The notes under the pieces were generated by a model. It did no database searches. It was not told the DNA's origin and worked only from the letters and a program-made list of their open reading frames with translations. A stretch of DNA of 64,000 nt from Clostridium minihomine (GTDB lineage Bacteria > Bacillota > Clostridia > Oscillospirales > Acutalibacteraceae). Below, one piece after another: positions 45,418-54,670 of the stretch. The position numbers were made by a program, and so were the translations under genes. Position 1 is the first letter of the stretch; every line of letters starts with the position of its first letter. The DNA lies in assembly GCF_900240385.1 (NCBI RefSeq), contig NZ_OEQH01000003.1:372001-436000 (forward strand). The letters run 5' to 3'.

Positions 45418-46212
45418 TTAAAACAGCAAAATTTTTCCGGTCAAATTCTCTTTTCGAGCAACTTCCAATTCAAAATCCATCTGCTGGCTGAGGCCGGCCA
45501 TCTTTAGTGAGCAAAGAGAAGTCTGATAAGCCAAATCCGGCGTATTGTTTTCCCCGCTTAAATGAGCCAGCACAAAACGGGTTACCCCAGTTGCCGCCAA
45601 ATGCGGGAGCATCTGAGAGCAGACCTCATTGGATAAATGCCCAACATCAGACAGAATCCTTCTTTTCAAATAATAAGGGTATGGGCCATTTTGCAGCATC
45701 CCAACATCATGATTGGATTCCAGCACCACCAAATCACTGGTCTCCAATTCCTTTTGCACCTGCTCTGATATGTAACCTAAATCTGTGGCAAAGGCGACTT
45801 TTCTGTCGTCGCTCGTATTAATTTTAAATCCAAAACCTTCGGCACAGTCATGAGAAATGGGAAAAGGCCGAATCAACATTCCCCCACATTCGATTCCTTC
45901 TGCCTCCAGAACCCGGCATGTCATCTTTGCACTTACCGTCCCGTTATCCTCCAAAGCCTGCAAGGTACCGGCAGAAGAATAAACCGGAATACAATGTTTT
46001 TCTGCAAAAACACGCAATCCCTTTACATGATCCGTATGTTCATGGGTAACAAAGATTCCCTGAATTGCGCCGGGAGAAATATTGCAGCTTTCCAGCATTT
46101 TTACCGTCTGTCGTGCGCTTCGTCCCACATCAATTAAAATGCCGGACTCCCCGCTTCCAATATAAAAACTGTTTCCGCTGCTTCCACTGAACAGCGGACA
46201 AAATCTTGCCAT
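45418..46212 (-). CDS. walJ: Metallo-beta-lactamase-fold hydrolase, WalJ/YycJ-like
   Basis: 264 aa. Zinc motif FVTHEHTDHVKG near residue 55, with further ligands in ISHDC and LAHLSGENN. The N-terminal FCPLFSGSSGNSFYIGSG matches YycJ/WalJ, tied to coordination of wall growth and replication in low-GC Gram-positives. Start ATG. Next to rlmH as in Bacillus, but no walRK genes are here. Confidence 0.85.
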   Translation of the reverse strand: MARFCPLFSGSSGNSFYIGSGESGILIDVGRSARQTVKMLESCNISPGAIQGIFVTHEHTDHVKGLRVFAEKHCIPVYSSAGTLQALEDNGTVSAKMTCRVLEAEGIECGGMLIRPFPISHDCAEGFGFKINTSDDRKVAFATDLGYISEQVQKELETSDLVVLESNHDVGMLQNGPYPYYLKRRILSDVGHLSNEVCSQMLPHLAATGVTRFVLAHLSGENNTPDLAYQTSLCSLKMAGLSQQMDFELEVARKENLTGKILLF

Positions 46213-46230
46213 AGCATTCTTCCTTCACTC

Positions 46231-46285
46231 ATAAAAAGAGTTCAGGTCACCCGTCGTTCACCGGAACCGGGACCTGAACCTTTTC
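46231..46285 (-). terminator. Terminator of murA
   Basis: Minus strand GTTCAGGTC...GACCTGAAC followed by a T-rich tract, with a GC-rich inner stem. Confidence 0.8.
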
Positions 46286-46297
46286 TCAAATATACTG

Positions 46298-47581
46298 TCA
46301 GACAGCGTGCGCCACAGCCGGATCGGGCACATGAACCCGTTTGATATCGGCTCCTAACGCCAAAAGTTTTTCCTCCACACCTTCATAGCCCCGTTCAATG
46401 TGCTGGATATCTTCCACCTGAGTTACACCCTGCGCGCACAGTGCCGCTATCAGCATAGCTGCTCCGGCACGAAGATCGGTTGCTCTAACCGGAGCGGCAG
46501 TCAGGTGCTCTACCCCTTCCACGACCGCCAGTTTTCCGTCCACAGAAATCTGAGCGCCCATACGCTTTAATTCCTCTACATAGCGGAAACGGTTATCCCA
46601 GACACTCTCGTTGATGATGCTGGTTCCTCGGGCAATGGATAAAAGAACAGCAATCTGGGGCTGCATATCGGTGGGGAAACCGGGATGCGGCATTGTTTTA
46701 ATATTGCACCGGTTCAGCGGCTCACCGCGGCTGACTCGAATGGAATCATCAAATTCTTCGATTTTTACACCCATTTCTTCCAATTTGGCAGAAATAGATT
46801 CCAAATGTTTTGGGATCACGTTTTTAATGAGTACATTTCCACCGGTAGCTGCCGCCGCGGCCATATAAGTGCCTGCTTCAATTTGGTCGGGAATAATCGA
46901 ATAAGTTGTCCCCCCAAGCTGCTGCACACCATAAATCTTAATCACATCGGTGCCGGCTCCGCGCACATCTGCACCCATAGAATTTAAAAAGTTTGCCAAA
47001 TCCACAATATGAGGCTCTTTCGCAGCGTTTTCAATCACGGTCATGCCCTTGGCCCGCACGGCTGCCAGCATAATATTGACAGTCGCTCCGACCGAAACCA
47101 CGTCCATATAAATATTATTCCCGGTCAGTTGTTCTGCAGAAACGTCTACCATACCGCCGTCTAAAGTATTGGCCGCGCCTAACGCCGCAAATCCTTTTAA
47201 ATGCTGATCAATGGGACGCACACCGAAATCGCATCCTCCCGGCATACTGACAACTGCATGGCCAAACCGCCCCAGCAAAGCACCCAAAAGATAATAAGAG
47301 CCGCGGATATGCCGTGCCAACTCGTAAGAAGCCACATAAGTATGAATTGGTCTGGGATCAATTTCAATGGTCGTCGAATTTATTTTTCGGACTTTTGCAC
47401 CCATATCATATAAAATTCTGGTAATCGCTGTAACATCCGTTATATTCGGAACATTTTCAATTCTGCAAATGTCACCCGCCAAAATCGCGGCAGGAATTAT
47501 GGCAATAGCAGCGTTTTTGGCACCACTGATCGTCACTTCACCGGTAAGCCGATTGCCACCAGTAATCACAAATTTATCCAA
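46298..47581 (-). CDS. murA: UDP-N-acetylglucosamine 1-carboxyvinyltransferase
   Basis: First committed step of peptidoglycan synthesis, 427 aa. N-terminal KFVITGGNRLTGEVTISGAKNAA, active-site Cys in MPGGCDFGVRPIDQH (near residue 117, the fosfomycin target), and FPTDMQPQIAVLL. TTG 47581 is 9 nt after GGAG; TTG 47596 overlaps that SD. A TTGTGA-16-TATAAT candidate promoter (47599-47626) sits almost on top of the SD, so the leader would be very short. Firmicutes often have two murA genes; which this is cannot be told. Confidence 0.94.
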   Translation of the reverse strand: MDKFVITGGNRLTGEVTISGAKNAAIAIIPAAILAGDICRIENVPNITDVTAITRILYDMGAKVRKINSTTIEIDPRPIHTYVASYELARHIRGSYYLLGALLGRFGHAVVSMPGGCDFGVRPIDQHLKGFAALGAANTLDGGMVDVSAEQLTGNNIYMDVVSVGATVNIMLAAVRAKGMTVIENAAKEPHIVDLANFLNSMGADVRGAGTDVIKIYGVQQLGGTTYSIIPDQIEAGTYMAAAAATGGNVLIKNVIPKHLESISAKLEEMGVKIEEFDDSIRVSRGEPLNRCNIKTMPHPGFPTDMQPQIAVLLSIARGTSIINESVWDNRFRYVEELKRMGAQISVDGKLAVVEGVEHLTAAPVRATDLRAGAAMLIAALCAQGVTQVEDIQHIERGYEGVEEKLLALGADIKRVHVPDPAVAHAV

Positions 47582-47626
47582 CGCGGCACGCTCCAATCAT
47601 TATAATAACAAGTAGTATTGTCACAA

Positions 47627-47735
47627 ATTCAAAATACAAATCAAAGAAATATTTGAAAAATGTTGTTTCTACAATCATCATTTAAAAATCATTATTTAGT
47701 AGCTGAATTCTGCATTTTCAGAAAACTTTCTAAAA
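47627..47735. other. AT-rich spacer upstream of murA
   Basis: Between the murA promoter candidate and the first of two terminators. I see no gene or conserved element. Confidence 0.4.
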
Positions 47736-47783
47736 CAAAAAAAGAAGTACAAAGAAGATCTTCAAAACCTATTTTGTACTTCT
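47736..47783 (-). terminator. Second terminator downstream of the M23 peptidase gene
   Basis: Minus strand AGAAGTACAAA...TTTGTACTTCT followed by seven Ts. Backup to the terminator at 47852-47887. Confidence 0.75.
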
Positions 47784-47851
47784 AAGATGATAATACACCA
47801 AGGAAAAAAAGTCAATAAAATCCCAAAATTTATAAGGTTACAAGCCATTAC

Positions 47852-47887
47852 AAAAAAAGCGTTCCGGTGTTGGCGGAACGCTTTTTT
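47852..47887 (-). terminator. Terminator of the M23 peptidase gene
   Basis: Minus strand AAAAAGCGTTCCG-CCAACAC-CGGAACGCTTTTTTT-type hairpin, directly after the stop. Confidence 0.88.
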
Positions 47888-47894
47888 GCTCCAT

Positions 47895-49589
47895 TTATCT
47901 ACTTACATATAACAAAGGATTTACTTTTTTACCATTTTTGATGACTTCAAAGTGCAAATGTGCCCCTGTCGAGTCACCGGTGCTGCCAATTAATGCAACA
48001 GCCTGTCCTTTTGATACCCGTTGACCAGGAGTTACTAAAATTTTGCTGGAATGGGCATACAAAGTGGAAACGCCGTTTCCGTGATTAATCTGCAAATGGT
48101 TTCCATAACCGGAAGAACTGTATTTCACATAAGATACCACTCCGCCGTCTGCGGCAACAATTGTTTTGCCGTAAGAATTTCCGCCGGAAATATCAATACC
48201 GCTATGCATTCTGCCCCAACGGTAAGCAAAATAGCTGCTGATATTGCGAATAGACGGAACCGGCCACATTAAAGAGCCGCTGCTTTCGCCAGAGCCGCTG
48301 TATTGCGGACGCTTTTTGGTTCCTGTAACAATTTTCTTATCGATGGCTTCTGTAACCACTCGCTTGCTCAAAGTGGTTCTGGCGGATTCTATGCCATTCA
48401 CATAAGTAACCTCTTCGGTAATTTCCTGCACACCATTTTTTCCTTCGGTAACCACCTTAGAGTAATCGGTGTACTGGCTGTCATCTTTTTCGGTTACTGT
48501 TTTAAAAGGAAGCTCTGTTTGACGAACTTGCTTCTTTACCACTTTCACATGAAGAAGCGTCTGCGGCATTTGCACATTAATTTTCATACCAATTTGCAGA
48601 CGGTCGCCCACTTGATCATTATTCAGCCGATTGAGTTCTGACAATGTTAAATTATATTTGCGGGCAATCGAGGTAGCCGTATCACCGCCTTGTACGGTAT
48701 GAATCGCGGCTGCCTGCTCCGTCCCCGACAATTTTTCTGACATCTGCTCTGCATTGATAATACTTGCAGTGGGGAATAAGCCGTTAATCGTTTCCACATC
48801 TTCTGCAAAAGAAGCTTTGGCCTGTGCATCTGCGCCTGGGGCAGTGTTCAAAATATTTTGCAGGATATAGGTCATATCTGCACTGCTTTTCACCGCACCA
48901 ATCAACTGCCCGTCCACATAAAGGCCGCTGCCCTCTTCAATAATTCCATTGGATTGCTGAATCAGCCGGTCGCACAAAGTGCTGGCTGCATAAAATCGGC
49001 CGCTGTCCATTGCTGTCAACACAAAAAGAGGAGTGATTTTTAAATTTGTAACAGTAACCGTGTCATAAACCATACGCTGGTTTACCATCTCGGTTGCTTT
49101 TTCAAAAACCGATTCATCTTTAATGGTTGCGATCTCTTTTCCGTCATACCTTAAAACCAGGCCATACTCCTGCTGGTTCCAATAACTGATCGTGCCAATT
49201 AACAGAGCCGCCGACAATACGGGGGCAGCGATATTTAAAACGGAAATAACAAATTTTTTACGGATGACAAGATGAAGGCCTGCATGCTGCAAACGCCCAA
49301 TGGCGCCTTTTAAAGTCAATCCTTTTGAAAGCTCTTTTAAATGTTCCCCATCTCGACGAAAATTCTCTTGGAAAATTTTAATTTCAGTTCTTAATTTCGC
49401 CAATTGTTTTCCGATGGTTTTTGCATAAACCAGTTTGCCTAATTCAACAATAGGTGCAAAAAATTGAATCAGTTTTCTGCGCAGTCTTTTTAAAATACGG
49501 GTAGACTGTATCCCGGTAATATATAAAGTTCGGCAGCTTATTGTGCCATAATAACGAATTACCCGTTCATACTTGGGGTCAAGCTGCAT
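47895..49589 (-). CDS. M23 peptidoglycan endopeptidase with LysM and G5 domains
   Basis: 564 aa. A long basic cytoplasmic N-terminus (about 115 residues) precedes one membrane helix (ISVLNIAAPVLSAALLIGTI), then a Ser/Gln-rich stretch, a LysM (HTVQGGDTATSIARKYNLTL), a G5 domain (VTYVNGIESARTTLSKRVV), and an M23 domain with HSGIDISGG and GAHLHFEV zinc ligands intact. Likely a membrane-anchored wall hydrolase; in spore formers related proteins act in engulfment, but this is inferred. Start ATG behind AAGGGAAGG. Confidence 0.9.
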   Translation of the reverse strand: MQLDPKYERVIRYYGTISCRTLYITGIQSTRILKRLRRKLIQFFAPIVELGKLVYAKTIGKQLAKLRTEIKIFQENFRRDGEHLKELSKGLTLKGAIGRLQHAGLHLVIRKKFVISVLNIAAPVLSAALLIGTISYWNQQEYGLVLRYDGKEIATIKDESVFEKATEMVNQRMVYDTVTVTNLKITPLFVLTAMDSGRFYAASTLCDRLIQQSNGIIEEGSGLYVDGQLIGAVKSSADMTYILQNILNTAPGADAQAKASFAEDVETINGLFPTASIINAEQMSEKLSGTEQAAAIHTVQGGDTATSIARKYNLTLSELNRLNNDQVGDRLQIGMKINVQMPQTLLHVKVVKKQVRQTELPFKTVTEKDDSQYTDYSKVVTEGKNGVQEITEEVTYVNGIESARTTLSKRVVTEAIDKKIVTGTKKRPQYSGSGESSGSLMWPVPSIRNISSYFAYRWGRMHSGIDISGGNSYGKTIVAADGGVVSYVKYSSSGYGNHLQINHGNGVSTLYAHSSKILVTPGQRVSKGQAVALIGSTGDSTGAHLHFEVIKNGKKVNPLLYVSR

Positions 49590-49647
49590 CTCACCAGTCC
49601 TTCCCTTCCATTCCGGAATTAGTTACAAAATTGTAATGATATCCTAT

Positions 49648-49676
49648 ATCATAATATAAAAATCAAACGATTGCAA
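49648..49676 (-). promoter_or_regulatory. Promoter of the M23 peptidase gene
   Basis: Minus-strand TTGCAA (49671-49676), 17 bp, TATGAT (49648-49653). Confidence 0.6.
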
Positions 49677-49706
49677 CTATTTGGAAGGAATTTACAATTT
49701 CTTAAA

Positions 49707-49735
49707 GAAAAATTTCCCTTCCGGGGGAAGGGAAA
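49707..49735 (-). terminator. Terminator of luxS
   Basis: Minus strand TTTCCCTTCC-CCC-GGAAGGGAAA followed by Ts. Confidence 0.85.
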
Positions 49736-49740
49736 TGGAT

Positions 49741-50199
49741 TTAGGCAGGATATGTCAAATTTGCGACAGTCCAGTTCTGAATCACCGGCAAAAAGTCCTT
49801 CACTTCTTTCTTCGCCTGTGCCAAGTCATGCTCCAGATAATTCCCGCATTCAATGGCGGTGTTTCCGGGAATCTCTCCTGTGAATCCGGCGATTCCAGAA
49901 AAAATCTCTTGAATCAAGGCAATTGCGTCTGCCTGCTGCATATCACGAACCAAAAAATAAAAACCGGTTCGGCAGCCCATGGGGCCAAAATAAATGATTT
50001 GACTTTGATATTTGGAATTACGGGCCATAGTGGCAAACAGATGCTCGATGGTATGCATGGCAGGGTTAGACAAAAAGGGAGAAACATTGGGTTTTCTCAT
50101 ACGGATATCATAGGTGGTAATATCACCGTCAATGCGGGACAGATAAATCCCGGGAGTCAAAATATTATGGTTTACCTGAAAACTTGCGATTTTATCCAT
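49741..50199 (-). CDS. luxS: S-ribosylhomocysteine lyase (autoinducer-2 synthesis)
   Basis: Splits S-ribosylhomocysteine to homocysteine and DPD, the AI-2 precursor, 152 aa. Metal ligands H49-x2-E52-H53 (HTIEHLFAT) and the ECGNYLEHDL Cys; active-site Cys76 in GPMGCRTGFY. Start ATG 50199 behind GAGGTG, dropping three codons. It has its own promoter and terminator. No mtnN/pfs gene in the window. Confidence 0.97.
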   Translation of the reverse strand: MDKIASFQVNHNILTPGIYLSRIDGDITTYDIRMRKPNVSPFLSNPAMHTIEHLFATMARNSKYQSQIIYFGPMGCRTGFYFLVRDMQQADAIALIQEIFSGIAGFTGEIPGNTAIECGNYLEHDLAQAKKEVKDFLPVIQNWTVANLTYPA

Positions 50200-50285
50200 T
50201 GTTGGCACCTCTTTAACAATTCATTGTGAATCTATCTCTTAGGCTGTTTTTCTTTTCATTACAAAATATGCTGTTATTTTCTTTT

Positions 50286-50314
50286 ATTGTACCGTTTTGG
50301 CTCTTATTTGGCAA
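50286..50314 (-). promoter_or_regulatory. Promoter of luxS
   Basis: Minus-strand TTGCCA (50309-50314), 17 bp, TACAAT (50286-50291). Confidence 0.65.
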
Positions 50315-50333
50315 GCATTGGTTTGTCTTTTCT

Positions 50334-50750
50334 TTACCGAAGGCGATAATAGGGTTTTTCTTCTTGAAAAAATCGATACCGAAGCCAATCATCCAAAATA
50401 ATTCCCACACCGGATAGACCAAACCAAATTAAACTGGATTTTAAACAGATTTGTCCCATGACTTGAAAAGATTTATCCGAATAGTCCCAAACCTGCCACC
50501 CCAAATACACATTGATCCAAAGGCCCACATTAAATTCCAACAGCGTGATCAAAAAAGCGCCCAAAAGCATTTGGACAGGCAAAGGCATTTCCCAGGGAAT
50601 CACCTCATTGATCAGGCCGCAGAGGAAAAAGCAAATTCCCCCTAACAGAAACATCGTCCAATGAGAATACCCCCGCCAAAGAATTTCTAAGCAGTAATAA
50701 ATGAATCCCCCAACAAAAATCAGAAAAAAACACTTGCCAGCTTCTTTCAT
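50334..50750 (-). CDS. CmpB-type (putative ABC transporter type IV) membrane protein
   Basis: 138 aa with four hydrophobic segments. FIYYCLEILWRGYSHWTMFLLG, GLINEVIPWEMPLPVQMLLGA and LGWQVWDYS resemble the PF06541 family, labelled putative ABC-transporter type IV but of uncertain function. Start ATG behind GGGAGGG. Its C-terminus overlaps the luxS promoter region. Confidence 0.75.
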   Translation of the reverse strand: MKEAGKCFFLIFVGGFIYYCLEILWRGYSHWTMFLLGGICFFLCGLINEVIPWEMPLPVQMLLGAFLITLLEFNVGLWINVYLGWQVWDYSDKSFQVMGQICLKSSLIWFGLSGVGIILDDWLRYRFFQEEKPYYRLR

Positions 50751-50898
50751 GACAAATCCCTCCCTGTCACATATATTCCAACCCAGGCTCTAATATGAGA
50801 AGCCCATTTTTGGCGGATTTTAACAGGAGAGATGTATACCGAATAATCGGTTGGGACAGCCTACTGAATAAGAGATTATCTTTTTAGGAGGCGACAAA

Positions 50899-51066
50899 AT
50901 GATTCAATCGAATAACCCCGAAATGAAAAGCTATTTTTCTTCTCTTCCCCACTTTCTGCAGGAAGCGATTCAGCAGTCCAGCATTGAAATTACTTCTGTG
51001 GAGCAATTGAAAAGTGTGGCTGAAAATTTGCAGGCACAGTCCAAACAGGATCAACCCTGGCACTAA
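50899..51066 (+). CDS. Small 55-aa protein of unknown function
   Basis: MIQSNNPEMKSYFSSLPHFL and QEAIQQSSIEITSVEQLKSV form a soluble, helical, Gln/Ser-rich peptide. AGGAGG is 7 nt before ATG 50899, the strongest argument that it is real. No membrane segment or cysteine. It faces a strong terminator (51133-51176). It looks like short conserved Clostridial proteins but I assign no function. A TTGGGA-17-GATTAT promoter candidate lies upstream. Confidence 0.7.
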   Translation: MIQSNNPEMKSYFSSLPHFLQEAIQQSSIEITSVEQLKSVAENLQAQSKQDQPWH

Positions 51067-51132
51067 AACAAAAACGGCAAACACCACATGGAAACAGCCT
51101 TTGTCACACTGCATCCAATAAGCAGATAAAAA

Positions 51133-51176
51133 ACAGAGAGCCGGACGATATCTTTTATCGTCCGGCTCTCTGTTTT
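51133..51176. terminator. Bidirectional terminator
   Basis: AGAGAGCCGGACGATA and TATCGTCCGGCTCTCT with flanking A and T tracts, between convergent units. Confidence 0.92.
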
Positions 51177-51200
51177 AGAAAGAAAGTATTAATTTATATC

Positions 51201-51935
51201 TTACAACACTCTAGACAGAAAATCCTGTAATCTGGGATGCTTGGGCTGAGAGAAAAACTCTTGGGGCGCAGCCTCTTCTAATACCTGCCCCTGATCCATA
51301 AATAGAATACGGGTAGCCACCTCTCTGGCAAACCCCATTTCATGAGTGACCACAATCATGGTCATGCCTTCTTCTGCCAGTTGTTTCATAACCTGAAGAA
51401 CCTCGCCCACCATTTCGGGATCCAAAGCAGAGGTCGGTTCGTCAAACAACATCACTTTGGGTTCCATTGCCAAAGCACGCACAATGGCAATTCGCTGTTT
51501 TTGCCCGCCCGAAAGCTGAACCGGATAAGCGTCGGCCTTGTCTGCCAGCCCCACACGTTCCAACAGCTGCATAGCACTCTGCACGGCCTGCTCTTCTGTC
51601 TTCAGTTTCAGCGAAACAGGCGCCAAAGTAATATTCTGCAAAATAGTCAAGTGAGGGAATAAATTAAAGTGTTGAAACACCATCCCCATTTTTTGACGCA
51701 GAAAGTTAATGTCACATTTGGGATCGGTAATGTTTTGTTCTTCAAACCAAATTTCACCAGAGGTAGGCTTTTCCAACAGATTCAAACAGCGCAAAAAGGT
51801 GCTCTTTCCCGAACCGGAAGGCCCAACGATAACAACCTTTTCCCCTTTTTGAATGGTTTGATCGATCCCTTTTAGAACATGGAGCGTTCCATTTGAGGTC
51901 TGAAAGTTTTTTTCCAGATTCTTAACGGTTATCAC
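51201..51935 (-). CDS. Polar amino-acid ABC transporter ATPase
   Basis: 244 aa GlnQ/ArtM-like ATPase. Walker [10 protein letters not shown] at residues 38-46, Q-loop, signature [15 protein letters not shown] and Walker [12 protein letters not shown] followed by the H-loop [12 protein letters not shown] start 51935, 10 nt after GGAGG, overlapping the permease by 14 bp. Substrate is one of the polar amino acids or cystine; which is unknown. Confidence 0.95.
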   Translation of the reverse strand: MITVKNLEKNFQTSNGTLHVLKGIDQTIQKGEKVVIVGPSGSGKSTFLRCLNLLEKPTSGEIWFEEQNITDPKCDINFLRQKMGMVFQHFNLFPHLTILQNITLAPVSLKLKTEEQAVQSAMQLLERVGLADKADAYPVQLSGGQKQRIAIVRALAMEPKVMLFDEPTSALDPEMVGEVLQVMKQLAEEGMTMIVVTHEMGFAREVATRILFMDQGQVLEEAAPQEFFSQPKHPRLQDFLSRVL

Positions 51936-52662
51936 TTGCCATCAACCTCCTTTCCAATTTGGTAAGGTATTTTGTCAGCACAACAACAATCAACAAATAA
52001 ATAAAGGCCGTAGTCAGCAACGGTGTATAAGGATCATAGGTAATACTGCGGATAACGTCCCCCGCCTTTGTCAGATCCTGTACGCCAATATAACCGGCAA
52101 CAGAGGTTTCTTTCAGCAATACGATAAATTCATTAAAAATAGCCGGAGCCACATTTTTCAACGCCTGCGGAAACACAATTTTTACCATGGTTGTTCTTTG
52201 CGTCAGGCCCAAAGAGCGCCCCGCTTCAATTTGGCCCTTATCCACCGACTGGATTCCGCTTCGGATTACCTCTGCCACATAGGCGCCGGAGTTAATACCA
52301 AAAGCAATAACTGCCGCTACCAACTTATCGGCAGATTGATAAATCACATAATAAGTAATCATCAGCTGAACCACAACTGGAGTTCCGCGAATAACAGTCA
52401 AGTACACCCCGCAGATCCAATTGAGGAAGCGAAATTTTTTCTTATCATTATTATGTGTTACGCGTATCAGCGCAACCACAGTACCTAAAACAATACCAAT
52501 AATTACTGCCATAACCGTCATCAGCAGCGTGTTTCCCAAACCGGTTACCAAATATTTATACCGGTTTTTCTCAATAAAGGCATCGTAAAGGTGCTGTCCA
52601 ACTGTTAAATACAAATCATTAAAAACCGACAAATATTGCGGGTCAATACTTAAATTACCCAT
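51922..52662 (-). CDS. Polar amino-acid ABC transporter permease
   Basis: 246 aa with five membrane helices. The HisM/GlnP signature [28 protein letters not shown], split as [18 protein letters not shown], contacts the ATPase. Start ATG 52662 behind AAAGGAGG, removing a 20-codon upstream extension. Between the ATPase and the binding protein. Confidence 0.94.
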   Translation of the reverse strand: MGNLSIDPQYLSVFNDLYLTVGQHLYDAFIEKNRYKYLVTGLGNTLLMTVMAVIIGIVLGTVVALIRVTHNNDKKKFRFLNWICGVYLTVIRGTPVVVQLMITYYVIYQSADKLVAAVIAFGINSGAYVAEVIRSGIQSVDKGQIEAGRSLGLTQRTTMVKIVFPQALKNVAPAIFNEFIVLLKETSVAGYIGVQDLTKAGDVIRSITYDPYTPLLTTAFIYLLIVVVLTKYLTKLERRLMASDNR

Positions 52663-52747
52663 AACAGCCTCCTTTTCAGCATCCCAAATGCAAAGGGGGC
52701 AGCGGGCATAGCCGCTACCCATCCTTCAAAATCACAGAATTTTCGCT

Positions 52748-53563
52748 TTATTCCTTCACCAGATATTGATTCAGGATTTGATCCATTTCTCCGCTTTCGT
52801 TCATTTCCTTCAAAACCTCATTAATGAGTTCCATCAGTTCAGTGTTGCCTTTTTTCACAGCAATCGCATACTTTTCTTCCGTCAGCATGGATTCCAGCTT
52901 TTTAATCTTGGAACTGTTTTTATCCACAAATTTGTCTGCCGGGAAATCATCAATGACCACCGCGTCAATTCTTCCGGAAATCAAATCAGATACCGCATCC
53001 ATTCCTTTGTTGTAGCGTTCTACCGAAGCGACTTTAATCTCACTGGAACCGTCTTCGTTGGTGCAGTAAATATCACCGGTGGTTCCCTCTTGAACACCAA
53101 CTTTTTTGCCATCCAGATCTTTGGGTTCTTTAATGTCGCTGTCAAGGCGAACAATCACAGCCTGCCGCGCATCAAAGTAGTTGTCAGAAAAATCCACGTT
53201 CTTTCTTCTGTCATCGTCAGCCGTCATACCTGCGGCCACAAAATCAGCTTTGCCTGAAGTGATTTCCTGAATCAAAGCGCCAAACGCCACATCGTTCATC
53301 CGAAGTTTCACGCCCAGCTTTTCAGCTATTTTTTTGGAAATTTCAACGTCGATTCCCACAATCTCAGAGCCTTCGTTATATTCAAAAGGTTCAAACTCTG
53401 CGTTGGTGGACATGGTAATGTATCCGTTGCGTTTAATATTATCTAAGGAACTGCTGCCTTCCGAAACACCGGACTCATCCGAATTTTTCCCGCCGCATGC
53501 GGACATAGACAGCATGGTTGCCGCAGCCAGACAGACCGCCATTAATTTAAAAGATTTTTTCAT
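52748..53563 (-). CDS. Amino-acid ABC transporter substrate-binding lipoprotein
   Basis: 271 aa. Signal peptide and lipobox LSMSACGG (lipidated Cys near 23), then an SBP_bac_3 domain: YITMSTNAEFEPFEY, IVGIDVEISKKIAEKLG and DFVAAGMTADDDRRKNVDFS. Residues around FDARQAVIV fit an amino-acid pocket. Start ATG 53563 after GAGGGA. First gene of the transporter operon. Confidence 0.94.
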   Translation of the reverse strand: MKKSFKLMAVCLAAATMLSMSACGGKNSDESGVSEGSSSLDNIKRNGYITMSTNAEFEPFEYNEGSEIVGIDVEISKKIAEKLGVKLRMNDVAFGALIQEITSGKADFVAAGMTADDDRRKNVDFSDNYFDARQAVIVRLDSDIKEPKDLDGKKVGVQEGTTGDIYCTNEDGSSEIKVASVERYNKGMDAVSDLISGRIDAVVIDDFPADKFVDKNSSKIKKLESMLTEEKYAIAVKKGNTELMELINEVLKEMNESGEMDQILNQYLVKE

Positions 53564-53621
53564 GCTTCCATCCCTCTTTTTATTCAATATCATTTCCTAC
53601 CGGAATTTAAAATATGAATGT

Positions 53622-53650
53622 ATTATATCGCATAATTATGCATAGTTCAA
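53622..53650 (-). promoter_or_regulatory. Promoter of the amino-acid transporter with a palindrome in its spacer
   Basis: Minus-strand TTGAAC (53645-53650), 17 bp, TATAAT (53622-53627). The spacer contains the perfect 12-bp palindrome GCATAATTATGC (53630-53641), a possible operator. Confidence 0.7.
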
Positions 53651-53726
53651 GGATTAAATTTCATAAAAATCAATTTCATGAAAGTTTATGCGATAAAACA
53701 GGAAATACATCTGCAATTTATGCAAG

Positions 53727-54599
53727 TTATACATCCTTGCTGTGTATTAAAAGAACAAAGTCCTCAGGCGGCGGAGCCAGAAAAGTCAGGCTTTTTTGAG
53801 TGACAGGATGAATAAGCCCAACCGACAGACAATGCAACGCTTGCCTGTTGATTCGTTCTTTGCGCCCCCCATACAAATCATCCCCCGCTAAAGGGCATTC
53901 CATACTGGCCATATGCACCCGAATTTGATGGGTACGGCCAGTTTCCAGCTGAATTTTCAGCAATGTGTGGCTATTAAACTGCCGAATGCTCTGCCAATGG
54001 GTTACGGCAGTTTCTCCATCTTGGCCCGTTGTGCGTTTAATTCGGCTGCCCGGTTCCAAAGAAATCGGCGTGCAAATGGTATCGCTGCCCGTTAAAATCC
54101 CCTCACATACAGCGGTGTATTCTTTTTGCATATTATGGGACAAAGCTGCCGCAATATAGGCATTTTTTGCAATAACAACCACTCCCGATGTATTTTTATC
54201 CAACCGATAGATGGGGCGAAAGCGGTGAATTTTCCCCTGAGACATCCAATGAAAGGCAACAGCATTTGCCAGCGTGTGGCTGTCAGATCCCGGAACGGGA
54301 TACATTGTCATTCCAGCCGGTTTATTGACCACCAGCAAATCTTCGTCCTCATAAATCACTTTTAAGGGAATATTGGATGGAACAGGCAGGCTGCCATCCG
54401 GAGGCAGAGTCAGACCAACCGTATCTGCCTGATGCAGCACCGTAACGGCAGTAGCCGGAGCACCGTTCACTTTTATTCCGCCTGAAAAGTGTTTCAGACG
54501 AACCAGCATTCGGGCAGAAACCTGGCAGTAGCTGCGCAAAAAACCTTTTAATCGGCACCCTTCATATTCCGGCGGAACCGTAAAATTCAGCTGTCGCAA
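53727..54599 (-). CDS. RluA-family pseudouridine synthase
   Basis: 290 aa. N-terminal S4-like half, LLVVNKPAGMTMYP, and the catalytic YRLDKNTSGVVVIAK (Asp near residue 143), with GRTHQIRVHM. Acts on rRNA or tRNA uridines; the target (RluD versus other) cannot be told. TTG start 54599 after AAAGGATGGG. It lies between ilvE and the transporter. Confidence 0.92.
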   Translation of the reverse strand: MRQLNFTVPPEYEGCRLKGFLRSYCQVSARMLVRLKHFSGGIKVNGAPATAVTVLHQADTVGLTLPPDGSLPVPSNIPLKVIYEDEDLLVVNKPAGMTMYPVPGSDSHTLANAVAFHWMSQGKIHRFRPIYRLDKNTSGVVVIAKNAYIAAALSHNMQKEYTAVCEGILTGSDTICTPISLEPGSRIKRTTGQDGETAVTHWQSIRQFNSHTLLKIQLETGRTHQIRVHMASMECPLAGDDLYGGRKERINRQALHCLSVGLIHPVTQKSLTFLAPPPEDFVLLIHSKDV

Positions 54600-54621
54600 A
54601 TTTGTCCCATCCTTTCTGACG

Positions 54622-54648
54622 AAAAAAGCGGCAGCCGAAGCCGCCGCC
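54622..54648 (-). terminator. Terminator of ilvE
   Basis: Minus strand GCGGC...GCCGC hairpin followed by TTTTTTCG. Confidence 0.7.
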
Positions 54649-54670
54649 TATAAAACCAGCGAAAAAAATT

